A DNA stretch of 35,683 bases from a bacterium. GTDB lineage: Bacteria; Vulcanimicrobiota; Xenobia; Xenobiales; JADMJV01. Position numbers and translations under genes: made by a program. The notes under the pieces are model-generated. The model was given only the letters and a program-made list of their open reading frames with translations, did no database searches and was not told the DNA's origin. The DNA lies in the NCBI GenBank assembly GCA_030149525.1, contig JASBRJ010000086.1:1-35683 (forward strand). Reading direction: 5' to 3'. Below are positions 1 to 6,807 of the stretch, piece by piece. The first letter of the stretch is position 1. Every line of letters starts with the position of its first letter.

Positions 1-804
1 TCTTACCAGCGCATCGTGGTCACGGCTTCAAGCAACGATATAAGGCTCTATCTGAACAACAATCTCCAGTTCTCGTCGCTCGATGAGTACCGTTACCACG
101 AAGCTCTCGTCCTGCCACCTCTTCGCTGCGTCAGGGAGCCCAAGTCTGTCCTCATCCTGGGGGGCGGCGACGGCTTAGCTTGCAAGCTTCTTCTTCAAGA
201 CCCACGTATCGAAAAGATCACGCTGGTGGATCTGGACCCTGCCGTCACCGCTCTGTTCCGCACCAATCCGCTGCTCACCCAACTGAACAAAGATGCTCTT
301 TCCTCTCCCAAAGTGGAGGTTATCAACAAGGATGCTTTTGTTTGGATTGAGAGCACCGACCAGAAATTCGATCTGGCACTCGTCGACTTTCCCGACCCCT
401 CGTCCTACTCGGTGGGCAAGCTCTACACCACCTACTTTTACCGCCTGCTACGCTCGCGTCTCAATCCCGGGGGTGCTATCTCCGTGCAGAGTTCGTCTCC
501 CCTGAGAGCTCCTCGTTCCTACTCTTGTATCCTTGCTACTCTGGAGGAAGCGGGTTTTAAGGCGCGACCTTATCACTGTTACGTGCCCTCTTTTGGGGAA
601 TGGGGATTCTCCCTGGCCACGGTTGACCAAGTGAATGAGTTTTATCCCTGCAACATAGAACCTCGCTTCGTGACGGAGGAGGTCTTGCCGACGCTGTTCG
701 TTTTCTCTCCGGATATGAAGCCTGCAAAGAGTGAGCCTAACACTCTGTTCGATCAACGACTGGTCCGCTATTTTCGCCAGGACTGGGATTCGGCGAGTCT
801 TTGA
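1..804 (+). CDS. speE: Spermidine synthase-like aminopropyltransferase (5' end cut off)
   Basis: The reading frame is open from the first base (SYQRI before the first internal GTG), so the gene begins upstream of the window and only its C-terminal catalytic part is visible. That part carries the SAM-type Rossmann signature LILGGGDG and, about 70 residues later, the acidic DFPDPSS segment followed by KLYTTYFY, both typical of spermidine synthases. The family transfers an aminopropyl group from decarboxylated SAM to putrescine. Many bacterial relatives have N-terminal membrane helices, which would lie outside the window. The stop codon overlaps the TTG start of the following oxidoreductase, so the two are translationally coupled. 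Substrate is not proven: some members of this fold act on other acceptors. Confidence 0.85.
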   Translation, partial: SYQRIVVTASSNDIRLYLNNNLQFSSLDEYRYHEALVLPPLRCVREPKSVLILGGGDGLACKLLLQDPRIEKITLVDLDPAVTALFRTNPLLTQLNKDALSSPKVEVINKDAFVWIESTDQKFDLALVDFPDPSSYSVGKLYTTYFYRLLRSRLNPGGAISVQSSSPLRAPRSYSCILATLEEAGFKARPYHCYVPSFGEWGFSLATVDQVNEFYPCNIEPRFVTEEVLPTLFVFSPDMKPAKSEPNTLFDQRLVRYFRQDWDSASL

Positions 805-2396
805 AACGACGGGACTTCATCAAAGGGAGCCTTTTGCTCTTCGGTCTAGGAGCGTGCTCAAGGCGCCACTCTAACTTATCGGGTCAGTTCCGTGGGGGCG
901 GCGACTACCAGTCGGGCCATCTTCTTCGGGAAAAGGGAGTTGGTGCGGGGTCCGCTGAGAGGTCGATTGAGATCGGCACCGCTATACTCGGAGGCGGCAT
1001 ATCCGGTTTGTCGGCCGCCTGGAAACTGACACGCTCCGGCTGGACCGATTTTGAAATCTTTGAACTGGAGGCCGAGGCGGGGGGCAACTCTCGCTCTCAT
1101 CAGTACGCCCCTTGCCGGGCTCCCTGGGCGGCTCACTATCTCCCAGTTCCAACCCAAGAGTGCAAAGCCGTGCGGGAACTCTTGCGAGAGATGGAGTTGA
1201 TTCGACCGGACGGCACCCTGGACGAACGTCATCTTTGTCACCCACTCCAGGAACGGCTGTGGTATGACGGCACCTGGCATGAAAGTCTGGTTCCCGGCGA
1301 TTCCCTCAGCGAGGGAGAACTGGAGCAGTGGAACGACTTCCAGAGAGTCGTCCAGGAATTCACGGATTATCGCGACAAACTGGGGCGCAAAGCCTTTGCA
1401 CTACCGCTGGCAAGATCGTCTCCGGAGGCTCATCTTATGGCCCTGGACGCCGTGACGTTCGGCGATTATGCCCGAGCGCGAGGCTGGACCTCACCTTATC
1501 TCACCTGGATTCTCGACTACGCCTGTCGCGATGACTACGGGGCGGGGATGGACGAGGTCTCGGCCTGGGCCGGGCTTCACTATTTCTGCGCCCGAGACGA
1601 CGGAGGGTTTCCTGAAGAGGACGCTCTGTTCGTCTGGCCGGAAGGCAACGCCCGCATCGTGGATTATCTCAAGAGTATTCTCCCCCGAACTGTAAAGACG
1701 CGTCACCTCATTCTTTCCGTCCAGCCCGGGACACCCGTTCTCATCGATCTTCTGGACCTGAAGACTCAACAACGAGTGAGGGTCAAAGCCCGGAACTGCA
1801 TTTATGCGTTGCCCAGCTTCCAACGAAAGTACCACTTCCCCGGAGAGGGGCCAGTGGGGTTTCATTATGCTCCCTGGGTCACGGCGAATCTTACTCTCAG
1901 GCGTGCGCCTCAAGAGCCCATCTCGGGTTTCGAGCCGGCCTGGGATAACGTCATCTACGAAAGCCCGTCGCTTGGTTATGTGGTTGCGGATCATCAAGTC
2001 AAAGCCTGGTCGAACCGAGGCCCGGGCGTTTGGACCTGGTATCGCTCCTTCCCAGGGGAAGACCCGGTGGAAGTGCGCAAGCGAATGCTCACCAGTCGGT
2101 GGGAAGTTTGGAAAGAAGAGGTCCTCAGCGATCTCGAGGTGGTCCATTCCGACATTCGTGAGGTGACCGAGAACATCGACATTGCCCTGTTCGGTCACGG
2201 GATGATCACTCCGATCCCCGGACATATCTGGGGAAAACAGGTCGAAAAGGTTCGCCATCCGCTTGAGAATGTTTGGTTTGCCCACTCAGACCTGAGCGGA
2301 ATCTCCATCTTCGAGGAGGCCCAATATCGCGGAGTTTTGGCAGCGCAACAACTCATGACGGCCCGTTCGCACTCTTTCGAAGACTCGCTTCAGTAA
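801..2396 (+). CDS. Tat-exported FAD-dependent amine-oxidase-like lipoprotein
   Basis: This 531-residue protein starts at a TTG overlapping the previous stop (TTGA). The N-terminus has a twin-arginine motif KRRDFIKG and a lipobox LGAC with Cys19, so it should be exported folded by Tat and then lipid-anchored. Around residues 60-90 is an FAD-binding Rossmann fold: GGGISGLSAAWKL, then an acidic FELEAEAGGNS segment binding the ribose. The rest resembles NAD(P)-binding/amine-oxidase-type flavoproteins. Coupling to a spermidine synthase-like gene suggests an amine, perhaps a polyamine-derived molecule, as substrate, but this is inference from context. The 3' end overlaps the convergent gene at 2390-2869 by 7 nt. 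Confidence 0.8.
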   Translation: MKRRDFIKGSLLLFGLGACSRRHSNLSGQFRGGGDYQSGHLLREKGVGAGSAERSIEIGTAILGGGISGLSAAWKLTRSGWTDFEIFELEAEAGGNSRSHQYAPCRAPWAAHYLPVPTQECKAVRELLREMELIRPDGTLDERHLCHPLQERLWYDGTWHESLVPGDSLSEGELEQWNDFQRVVQEFTDYRDKLGRKAFALPLARSSPEAHLMALDAVTFGDYARARGWTSPYLTWILDYACRDDYGAGMDEVSAWAGLHYFCARDDGGFPEEDALFVWPEGNARIVDYLKSILPRTVKTRHLILSVQPGTPVLIDLLDLKTQQRVRVKARNCIYALPSFQRKYHFPGEGPVGFHYAPWVTANLTLRRAPQEPISGFEPAWDNVIYESPSLGYVVADHQVKAWSNRGPGVWTWYRSFPGEDPVEVRKRMLTSRWEVWKEEVLSDLEVVHSDIREVTENIDIALFGHGMITPIPGHIWGKQVEKVRHPLENVWFAHSDLSGISIFEEAQYRGVLAAQQLMTARSHSFEDSLQ

Positions 2397-2869
2397 GTGC
2401 GCACTGTGGAGAGAAGTTTCTTCATAAGTTGAAACTTGGCCGGATCTCTTGGCGAGGGATAGTTGAGAAGAATCGTGTGCGGCTTGCCGGGCGTCTCAAG
2501 ATAGACATAAATGGTTTGGAACGTTGGGTCGTTCTTATCCGTGAACTCAAACAGGACAGCCTCCCGGCCTGCGAGCTTAAACAGCACGCCCTGGCCGAAA
2601 GCCTCCCAGTTGTTCTGTCGGTAAAGCACAGGCCACGCCTCTTTGACCTTTTTCGCCGGGATATTCGTACCGTTGGGAGCCGGGGCCACCAGAATCTGCG
2701 TATTGGCTTTCGCATCGAAGAGATTCAGTTCGGCACCGGTACTCCCCACTGGCTTCTTCTGAAAGTCGCCGTTGGTCGAAAAGGAAAGACGACCGGCTTT
2801 CCAAGTCTCGGCCAGGGCGAACTGGAAAATCAGAAGCATGGTGATCATTGTGGCCAGAATGCGTTGCAC
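2390..2869 (-). CDS. Small secreted protein of unknown function
   Basis: This 159-residue protein starts at GTG (2869 on the minus strand) with a signal peptide: a basic MQR, a hydrophobic stretch ITMLLIFQF and a cleavage site ALA|ETW. The mature part is about 138 residues with alternating beta-like segments and a C-terminal helix ending LMKKLLSTVRTY. The layout (F-x-P-like start, beta-rich middle, final helix) vaguely resembles PsbP/DUF1795-type secreted domains, as does the lipoprotein at 33452-33961, but I cannot assign a family. It is divergent from the kinase gene at 2947 and convergent with the flavoprotein. Internal ATGs are possible alternative starts, but they would lose the positively charged n-region. 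Confidence 0.65.
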   Translation of the reverse strand: MQRILATMITMLLIFQFALAETWKAGRLSFSTNGDFQKKPVGSTGAELNLFDAKANTQILVAPAPNGTNIPAKKVKEAWPVLYRQNNWEAFGQGVLFKLAGREAVLFEFTDKNDPTFQTIYVYLETPGKPHTILLNYPSPRDPAKFQLMKKLLSTVRTY

Positions 2870-2900
2870 CCCGTTCGGTTCTGGAACCCGTGTAAGAGAT

Positions 2901-2916
2901 CCTCGATTTTTCGAGG
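2901..2916. repeat. Small inverted repeat in a divergent promoter region
   Basis: CCTCGA and TCGAGG form perfect 6-nt arms around a TTTT loop, in the 77-nt gap between divergent genes (2869 minus, 2947 plus). It could be a regulator site or a minor hairpin. There is no further support. Confidence 0.3.
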
Positions 2917-2946
2917 AAGCTTGGTTTTTAGCCAGAAAATGCCACT

Positions 2947-3504
2947 ATGAACAGTGGATATATATTCGTCCTCGATGGACCGGCCGCCGCGGGAAAAACT
3001 CACTTTGCCGAGCGACTGGTGAGAGAAAAAGAACTCACGTTGTGTCCACGCATGACCACCCGCGAGCCGCGAAAAGGCGACCCGGAATACACCTACGTCT
3101 CGGAGAGTACCTTCGAGGAGATGAGAAAGCGCGATGAGTTTGCCTCTTATCGCGTGTTCCCCACCGGAACCAGTTACGGCGTTTCCAAAAAGCAGGTGGA
3201 AGAGATTCTGGCACGCGGTGAAAACCCTGTCATCATTGTCGACCTCGGTACTGCCGAGCAGGTTAAAGAGGTTTGGCCCCGCGCCTGCACCATATTCCTC
3301 ATCGCTCCCTTAGAGCATATCGAAAGTCGACTTCAGGCGCTCGGGCTGAACGAGCAACAGGTCTCCGAAAAGATGCAAACCGCCGCTAACTCTTTCTCTC
3401 TCGCCCCCTACTACGACTACGTCCTGCCCAATCGCGACGGCGATCAGGACAAGGTGTATCGACAACTCAGACGGATTGTGGAAGAGACGCTGGCTCAGGG
3501 GTAG
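2947..3504 (+). CDS. Guanylate kinase-like P-loop kinase
   Basis: This 185-residue protein has a Walker A motif GPAAAGKT at residues 11-18. It also has the guanylate-kinase-type segments RMTTREPRKGD (nucleotide binding) and TGTSYGVSK, and ends in a helical region. Guanylate kinases phosphorylate GMP with ATP, while the related PhnN enzymes phosphorylate ribose 1,5-bisphosphate. The segment order R-x-T-T-R, then TSYGV, favours the Gmk superfamily, but the P-loop sequence (AAAGKT rather than SGVGKS/T) is unusual for housekeeping Gmk, so this may be a paralogue. The gene stands alone. A weak -10-like GAAAAT lies 6 nt before the ATG and no Shine-Dalgarno is evident. Confidence 0.75.
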   Translation: MNSGYIFVLDGPAAAGKTHFAERLVREKELTLCPRMTTREPRKGDPEYTYVSESTFEEMRKRDEFASYRVFPTGTSYGVSKKQVEEILARGENPVIIVDLGTAEQVKEVWPRACTIFLIAPLEHIESRLQALGLNEQQVSEKMQTAANSFSLAPYYDYVLPNRDGDQDKVYRQLRRIVEETLAQG

Positions 3505-3681
3505 AAACTCGGAACTTTTCCACCAGTATCCTTGCCAGGATAAAAGGCCAGAAGAGCCCCGCCCAAAACCCCAATAGGTCTAGCGCGTCTATCAGACAGC
3601 ATGTCGGAGGACTCAGTGGTTGGAGCACGCAGGCGGCTACACTGAGGCCGAGCAGAACCGCAAACGCCCACCTCGAGCTTC

Positions 3682-3725
3682 ACGCCACATTGAACCTGGC
3701 GTAAACGCCACATTGAACTTGGCGT
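3682..3725. repeat. Two tandem 21-nt palindromic units, possible insertion-sequence end relic
   Basis: Two copies of ACGCCA-N9-TGGCGT lie at 3682-3702 and 3705-3725, with period 23. The spacers differ at a single base (cattgaacc and cattgaact). Arms within each unit are perfectly complementary. Tandem repeats of this kind occur at the ends of IS21-family elements, and no transposase is present, so a decayed IS end is possible. A dimeric regulator binding two adjacent operators is the main alternative. Confidence 0.55.
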
Positions 3726-3841
3726 ATCGCCGCCTAAAGCCCATCGCCCCAATCAACAGACCCGCTTAGCCTGAGCCACCTCGACAGCAGGCCCTACACA
3801 CCGACAACCGCCACCCCAATTGTGATCTGCTTCATATTGTG

Positions 3842-3881
3842 GCCGGGCTTACCGCAGACCCGGCAAGCATTTCTCTATAAT
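3842..3881 (+). promoter_or_regulatory. Promoter of the transpeptidase gene with overlapping inverted repeat
   Basis: A perfect -10 hexamer TATAAT occupies 3876-3881, exactly 6 nt before the ATG at 3888. The transcript would therefore start at or next to the start codon (leaderless). There is no clear -35 hexamer. Its position is covered by a GCCGGG (3842-3847)/CCCGGC (3859-3864) inverted repeat that could bind an activator or repressor. Confidence 0.5.
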
Positions 3882-3887
3882 GAATTT

Positions 3888-4769
3888 ATGAACAAACACT
3901 TCGCCAGCATCATCATCGCCCTGTTCCTTTCGGGAGTGGCTTCTGCCGAGACGAACGCTAATCTTCAAGACCCCAACAAGCTGCCTCAGATCGCCCCTAC
4001 ACCGGTGGTCCAGCCTGTGCATAAATTCAACAATACGCGATTTAGACACCCGCGCCTGGAGATGGCCTTAGACGGTAAGACTCTCGCCTACGGGTCCAAG
4101 GGCGACGACGTGAAGAGCGTTCAGGTCGCACTGATCGACCTGGGCTTCGGTCTTCCCGCAGGCGCAGACGGTCACTTCGGGGGCCAGACGAAGACTGCTC
4201 TGAAAGCTTTCCAATCCAGTCGCGGAATTGCCCAGACGGGCGATATCGACGCAGCCACTCTCAAGTCTCTGGACAAAGTGGCGCCCCAGGAAGGCAAGAA
4301 GCTCTGGGAAGACCCAACAGCCGCCGCCCTGGCCGTTCCTAAGATGCCCGTAGTGGGTAACAATAAGAACGTTCGCGTGGTCGTTGACCTCTCCGAGCAT
4401 CGGTTGACCGTCTACAACGAAAAGGGCGACGTCGAGCGCGTCTTCCCCGTGGCAAGCGGCGCCTGGGGGACCGACACCGACACAGGCGTGAAGATCATTT
4501 ACGACAAGGTGGCCGACCCAACTCCTATCGCCTGGGCTCTTTGGCCCGAGTCCCGTGGCGGCGCTTTCGGCACCAGAATGCTCGACCTCTCGTGGTATAA
4601 CCCGAACACCGGCGCCTCCTGGGGGTCCGGCGAAGAACTCCACGGCACCTACGCCCGAAACTCCATCGGCACCAACGCCTCCCACGGCTGTGTCCGGATG
4701 CAAAATGAGGATGTGGAGTGGGCCTACCAAAACCTTAACGTGGGTGACGTGGTTATAATCCAAAGATAA
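3888..4769 (+). CDS. L,D-transpeptidase with peptidoglycan-binding domain
   Basis: From the ATG at 3888 the protein has 293 residues and a classical signal peptide ending ASA|ETN at residue 20, so it acts in the periplasm. Residues 65-130 form a PG_binding_1 domain (YGSKGDDVKSVQVAL, then DGHFGGQTKTALKAFQ). Residues 162-293 are a YkuD catalytic domain with H252 in LHGTY and the signature SHGCVR at 265-270, giving catalytic Cys268. Such enzymes make 3-3 peptidoglycan crosslinks or attach lipoproteins to peptidoglycan, and the sequence does not say which. An upstream in-frame GTG at 3822 would place 22 non-signal residues before the signal peptide and is rejected. Confidence 0.92.
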   Translation: MNKHFASIIIALFLSGVASAETNANLQDPNKLPQIAPTPVVQPVHKFNNTRFRHPRLEMALDGKTLAYGSKGDDVKSVQVALIDLGFGLPAGADGHFGGQTKTALKAFQSSRGIAQTGDIDAATLKSLDKVAPQEGKKLWEDPTAAALAVPKMPVVGNNKNVRVVVDLSEHRLTVYNEKGDVERVFPVASGAWGTDTDTGVKIIYDKVADPTPIAWALWPESRGGAFGTRMLDLSWYNPNTGASWGSGEELHGTYARNSIGTNASHGCVRMQNEDVEWAYQNLNVGDVVIIQR

Positions 4770-4881
4770 CCTTAAGGTTTAGCCTCGAGTCCTCCAAAAG
4801 AAACGAGTTGGGTTCCACTGCAACAGGCGAAGAGTGGTGGAAAACCGGCTCGTTTCCGGGCTCGGGGCTCTTTTTCTTTTT
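4754..4881 (+). ncRNA. Candidate structured RNA or extended terminator after the transpeptidase gene
   Basis: A TATAAT at 4754-4759 lies inside the last codons of the transpeptidase gene. Downstream are nested complementary arms: AGCCTCGAG 4781-4789 with CTCGGGGCT 4861-4869 (one G-U pair), GAAACGAG 4800-4807 with CTCGTTTC 4849-4856, and TTCCAC 4813-4818 with GTGGAA 4837-4842. A pyrimidine run CTTTTTCTTTTT follows at 4870-4881. This can be a long terminator for the upstream gene or a free RNA of about 115 nt. The apical sequence does not match SRP RNA. Confidence 0.45.
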
Positions 4882-4943
4882 CCGCACCCGCAATTCTAAT
4901 AACGAGTCTAGGAAAGCCGAATAGCCTCACGAAGAAGAAACAG

Positions 4944-5429
4944 ATGAGGGGTGATGTTCTCATAGAAGCCGGAGTCATTGTGTATTCCGTGCTTTTTCTT
5001 GCCACGGCCGCCTATTCTATCCTCAGCACAGGGGCTGCCATCTTCACCCACTGCCTTACGGCCAAGCACGGGTATGGGCAATTTAAAGTACGGCTGCGCT
5101 TGTCGTTACTTCTCGTCAATCTCCCATTTGCTGCGGTTGTGATCGTGCCGGGCCATCTCCTATGGCAGCATCTGGAAAATGTAACGACTTTTCGATTTCT
5201 GAATTCAACCCTACAAGTAGCCTTGCAGGTCTATGGAAGCGCTCTCCTCTTATGTCAGCTAGCCATCTGGATTTTCACGAGCATTCTCTTCCGCTCTCTC
5301 TATCGTGGAGGTCAACTGGTCACGAAACTCCCCCTCAACTGGCTATGGAGGCGGATGCCCTCTTCCCTGGAAATCGGACCGGGAGGCGTGAAAGTCACTC
5401 CCCGGGTTGCTCCTTCCGACAGTGGATAA
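4944..5429 (+). CDS. Small integral membrane protein of unknown function
   Basis: This 161-residue protein has about three hydrophobic segments: residues 6-36 (VIVYSVLFLATAAYSIL region), 49-72 (LSLLLVNLPFAAVVIVPGHLL) and 88-115 (a segment ending IFTSILF). A hydrophilic basic C-terminus follows, with RRMPSS. Codon choice matches the neighbours, supporting a real gene. It lies between the transpeptidase terminator region and the 3' end of the TerB-like gene. No family is recognised. The ATG is preceded by GAAGAAGAAACAG, only a weak ribosome-binding site. Confidence 0.6.
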   Translation: MRGDVLIEAGVIVYSVLFLATAAYSILSTGAAIFTHCLTAKHGYGQFKVRLRLSLLLVNLPFAAVVIVPGHLLWQHLENVTTFRFLNSTLQVALQVYGSALLLCQLAIWIFTSILFRSLYRGGQLVTKLPLNWLWRRMPSSLEIGPGGVKVTPRVAPSDSG

Positions 5430-5486
5430 AACCGGTAACATCCGGCGCTGAAACTCCACCCTTCGATGCCGGCCTTCAGCCTTATT

Positions 5487-5843
5487 CTAATCAGGGTCGA
5501 CGGCGAGAACCGTCTCAGCACGAAGTTGCTCCACTCGCTCTGCGGAGACTCCCACAAGGCCGCCTACACGAATGATCAACTCATACTCTCCCGGCGTGGT
5601 CTGACCGTCGGCAAGACTGACCATAAGCAACAGCGATATCAACTCTTCAGCGTCGTCATCGTCTTCCACAGCGGCCTTGAGAACGGCTGGGTCAAATTCC
5701 GAGTTATCTTCGCTCTGACCAAATTCTTTGCGAACCAGACTCAACCAAGAGCTTTCCTCACCGGTCACGTCTCCGTCGGTTTCAACCAATTTCTTGATGA
5801 GTCGGAGAACTTGTTGGCCATATTGTTTGTCGTCTTTACTCAA
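5487..5843 (-). CDS. TerB-like helical protein
   Basis: The frame is open far upstream, but the first 66 codons overlap the MerR gene and look non-coding. A TTG at 5843 preceded by GAAAGAGG with a 6-nt gap is the likely start, giving 118 residues. The product is all-helical and acidic: a first helical pair LRLIKKLVETDGDVTGEES, a DDDD-rich middle, then a pair containing SLADGQTTPGEYELI. Two D-G-x-x-x-x-E-like turns at helix starts are characteristic of TerB-type (tellurite-resistance-associated) domains, whose biochemical role is poorly defined. It lies 31 nt downstream of the MerR gene, probably in the same operon. Confidence 0.6.
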   Translation of the reverse strand: MSKDDKQYGQQVLRLIKKLVETDGDVTGEESSWLSLVRKEFGQSEDNSEFDPAVLKAAVEDDDDAEELISLLLMVSLADGQTTPGEYELIIRVGGLVGVSAERVEQLRAETVLAVDPD

Positions 5844-5874
5844 TTGATGCCTCTTTCTTCCATCGAACCGTTCT

Positions 5875-6390
5875 TCAAGCGCGCCCCTTTTTCTTGCCGG
5901 CCTTGCCTTCGAGATACTCCCGCACCATATTGAAAAGGCTCCTGACCACGTCCTCGGGCTCACCCGGCAAAAGGCTTTCCAAAGCGCGGGCCGCAACAGG
6001 CTCCAATTCCTTGCGAACCTCGGCCAGTTGCTCCACCGCAAAAGCGGAACGAGACTTCCACGCCTGATCTTTCAAATCCCAAAAAGCGTCTTCAGGATCG
6101 TAATAGTAGGGAGCCTGGAGCTTTTCCAGCTTCTCTTTCAGCGAGGGGACGGTGTAGCCCTGATCAACCACCAGTGTTTTGATGAATTTCATCTCCACGA
6201 GATCGAAGTTGGTGTATTTTCGACTACGTCCCTCAATGGGTAGCTCCGGATTCAGCAGTCCCTGGGTCTCCCAGTACTGAATCATCCGGGTGGTGATCCC
6301 GAAGAGACGCGCAGCGTCGGACTGCGATACATAGAGTACCGCGCCTTCAAACAGATCCAGTTGGCGCTTTTGAGGAATTCGTCGGAGCAC
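5875..6390 (-). CDS. MerR-family transcriptional regulator
   Basis: This 171-residue protein starts at GTG (6390 on the minus strand). Residues 19-85 form a winged helix-turn-helix of MerR type: VSQSDAARLFGITTRMIQYWETQGLL, then the wing ending RSRKYTNFDL, then helices EMKFIKTLVVDQGYTVPSLKEKL. These regulators bind inverted repeats between widely spaced -35 and -10 elements. The C-terminal part (residues 95-171) is helical, has no cysteine cluster for metal sensing, and ends in a basic GKKKGRA tail. The gene precedes the TerB-like gene and is divergent from the small RNA candidate, which may be one of its targets. Confidence 0.85.
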   Translation of the reverse strand: MLRRIPQKRQLDLFEGAVLYVSQSDAARLFGITTRMIQYWETQGLLNPELPIEGRSRKYTNFDLVEMKFIKTLVVDQGYTVPSLKEKLEKLQAPYYYDPEDAFWDLKDQAWKSRSAFAVEQLAEVRKELEPVAARALESLLPGEPEDVVRSLFNMVREYLEGKAGKKKGRA

Positions 6391-6453
6391 AGAAAGCCAT
6401 GTTTCTCACACTCGCTCACAAATTCTTGCTTTAGCTCGAACACCTGTGCTTAT

Positions 6454-6481
6454 TTATCCACTTTTCCACCCATTATCCACA
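6454..6481 (+). promoter_or_regulatory. Cluster of DnaA-box-like direct repeats
   Basis: Three direct repeats lie in an AT-rich gap: TTATCCACT (6454-6462), TTTTCCACC (6462-6470) and TTATCCACA (6473-6481). The last is identical to the consensus DnaA box. They sit 28 nt before the -35 element of the small RNA promoter. The absence of dnaA, dnaN or other origin genes speaks against oriC, so a DnaA-controlled promoter or a titration site is more likely. Confidence 0.5.
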
Positions 6482-6509
6482 ATTAATGTGTGAATATTAC
6501 CCAAATGTG

Positions 6510-6539
6510 TTGACTAGGCACATGACTTGAGCTTATGAT
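6510..6539 (+). promoter_or_regulatory. Sigma-70-type promoter of the small RNA candidate
   Basis: TTGACT (6510-6515) and TATGAT (6534-6539) are separated by 18 nt, each one base from consensus. Predicted transcription start is about 6546. No open reading frame follows before the terminator at 6642-6672. Confidence 0.65.
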
Positions 6540-6541
6540 GA

Positions 6542-6672
6542 GCCGGTAAGAAATTTGGCCGGGTTTCTTACACGCGAGAGTCCTCTGTTTACGCAAGTGA
6601 ACAATCCTTACCGGCCAAGTGGTTCCTCCACGACCGTTCGTAAAACCCTCACAGCTGTGAGGGTTTTTTTTT
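6542..6672 (+). ncRNA. Candidate structured small RNA of about 125-130 nt
   Basis: The region lies between a good promoter and a strong terminator and has no reading frame. It can form GCCGGTAAG 6542-6550 with CTTACCGGC 6607-6615 (9 pairs), or alternatively GTAAGAAA 6546-6553 with TTTCTTAC 6564-6571 (8 pairs). GGCCGG 6557-6562 can also pair with CCGGCC 6611-6616. These pairings exclude each other. Inside is a GTTTAC-GCAA-GTGAAC hairpin (6587-6602) with a GNRA tetraloop, and GTGG/CCAC near 6620. No known riboswitch, SRP, 6S or tmRNA core was recognised. If transcription starts at 6546, only 5 pairs of the long-range stem remain. It may be a free RNA or the terminated leader of the gene at 6808. 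Confidence 0.6.
6642..6672 (+). terminator. Strong intrinsic terminator
   Basis: A perfect 26-nt palindrome (AAAACCCTCACAG joined directly to its complement, 6642-6667) is followed by an uninterrupted T-run spanning 6664-6672. It ends the small RNA transcript. Confidence 0.9.
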
Positions 6673-6807
6673 GACCCTCACCCTCCTCGAACATCCTCTT
6701 ACGATGAATCCTAAACCGCTCGTCCCGATTTCGAGGACATGTGAGCTGCGCCGCGATACAGTTTAAAAGAGGGGGGCAAATAGAAGCTCCCATGAGCAAG
6801 GAGCATC

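Larger units (their letters stand above)
3505..3887. other. Non-coding gap with repeats and promoter elements
   Basis: Between the kinase and the transpeptidase I see no convincing gene. The only long open frame (minus strand, 3495-3752) has a composition unlike its neighbours. The gap holds the two tandem palindromes at 3682-3725, a GCCGGG/CCCGGC inverted repeat at 3842-3864 and a TATAAT at 3876-3881. Confidence 0.6.

Noticed and set aside
3495-3752. 85-codon minus-strand frame in the gap after the kinase gene
   Set aside because: It reads through the tandem palindromes, overlaps the end of the kinase gene and has no recognisable feature.
4781-4869. SRP (4.5S) RNA because of the rod-like fold
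   Set aside because: The conserved apical motif with GGAAG and AGCAGCC is absent.
6391-6672. Replication origin
   Set aside because: Only three DnaA-like boxes lie in a short AT-rich stretch. There are no dnaA, dnaN, parAB or gidA-type genes around, and a small RNA promoter explains the region better.
6542-6672. 6S RNA, SRP RNA, tmRNA or a named riboswitch
   Set aside because: The size is wrong for 6S and tmRNA, the SRP tetraloop core is missing, and no conserved riboswitch core could be matched by eye.
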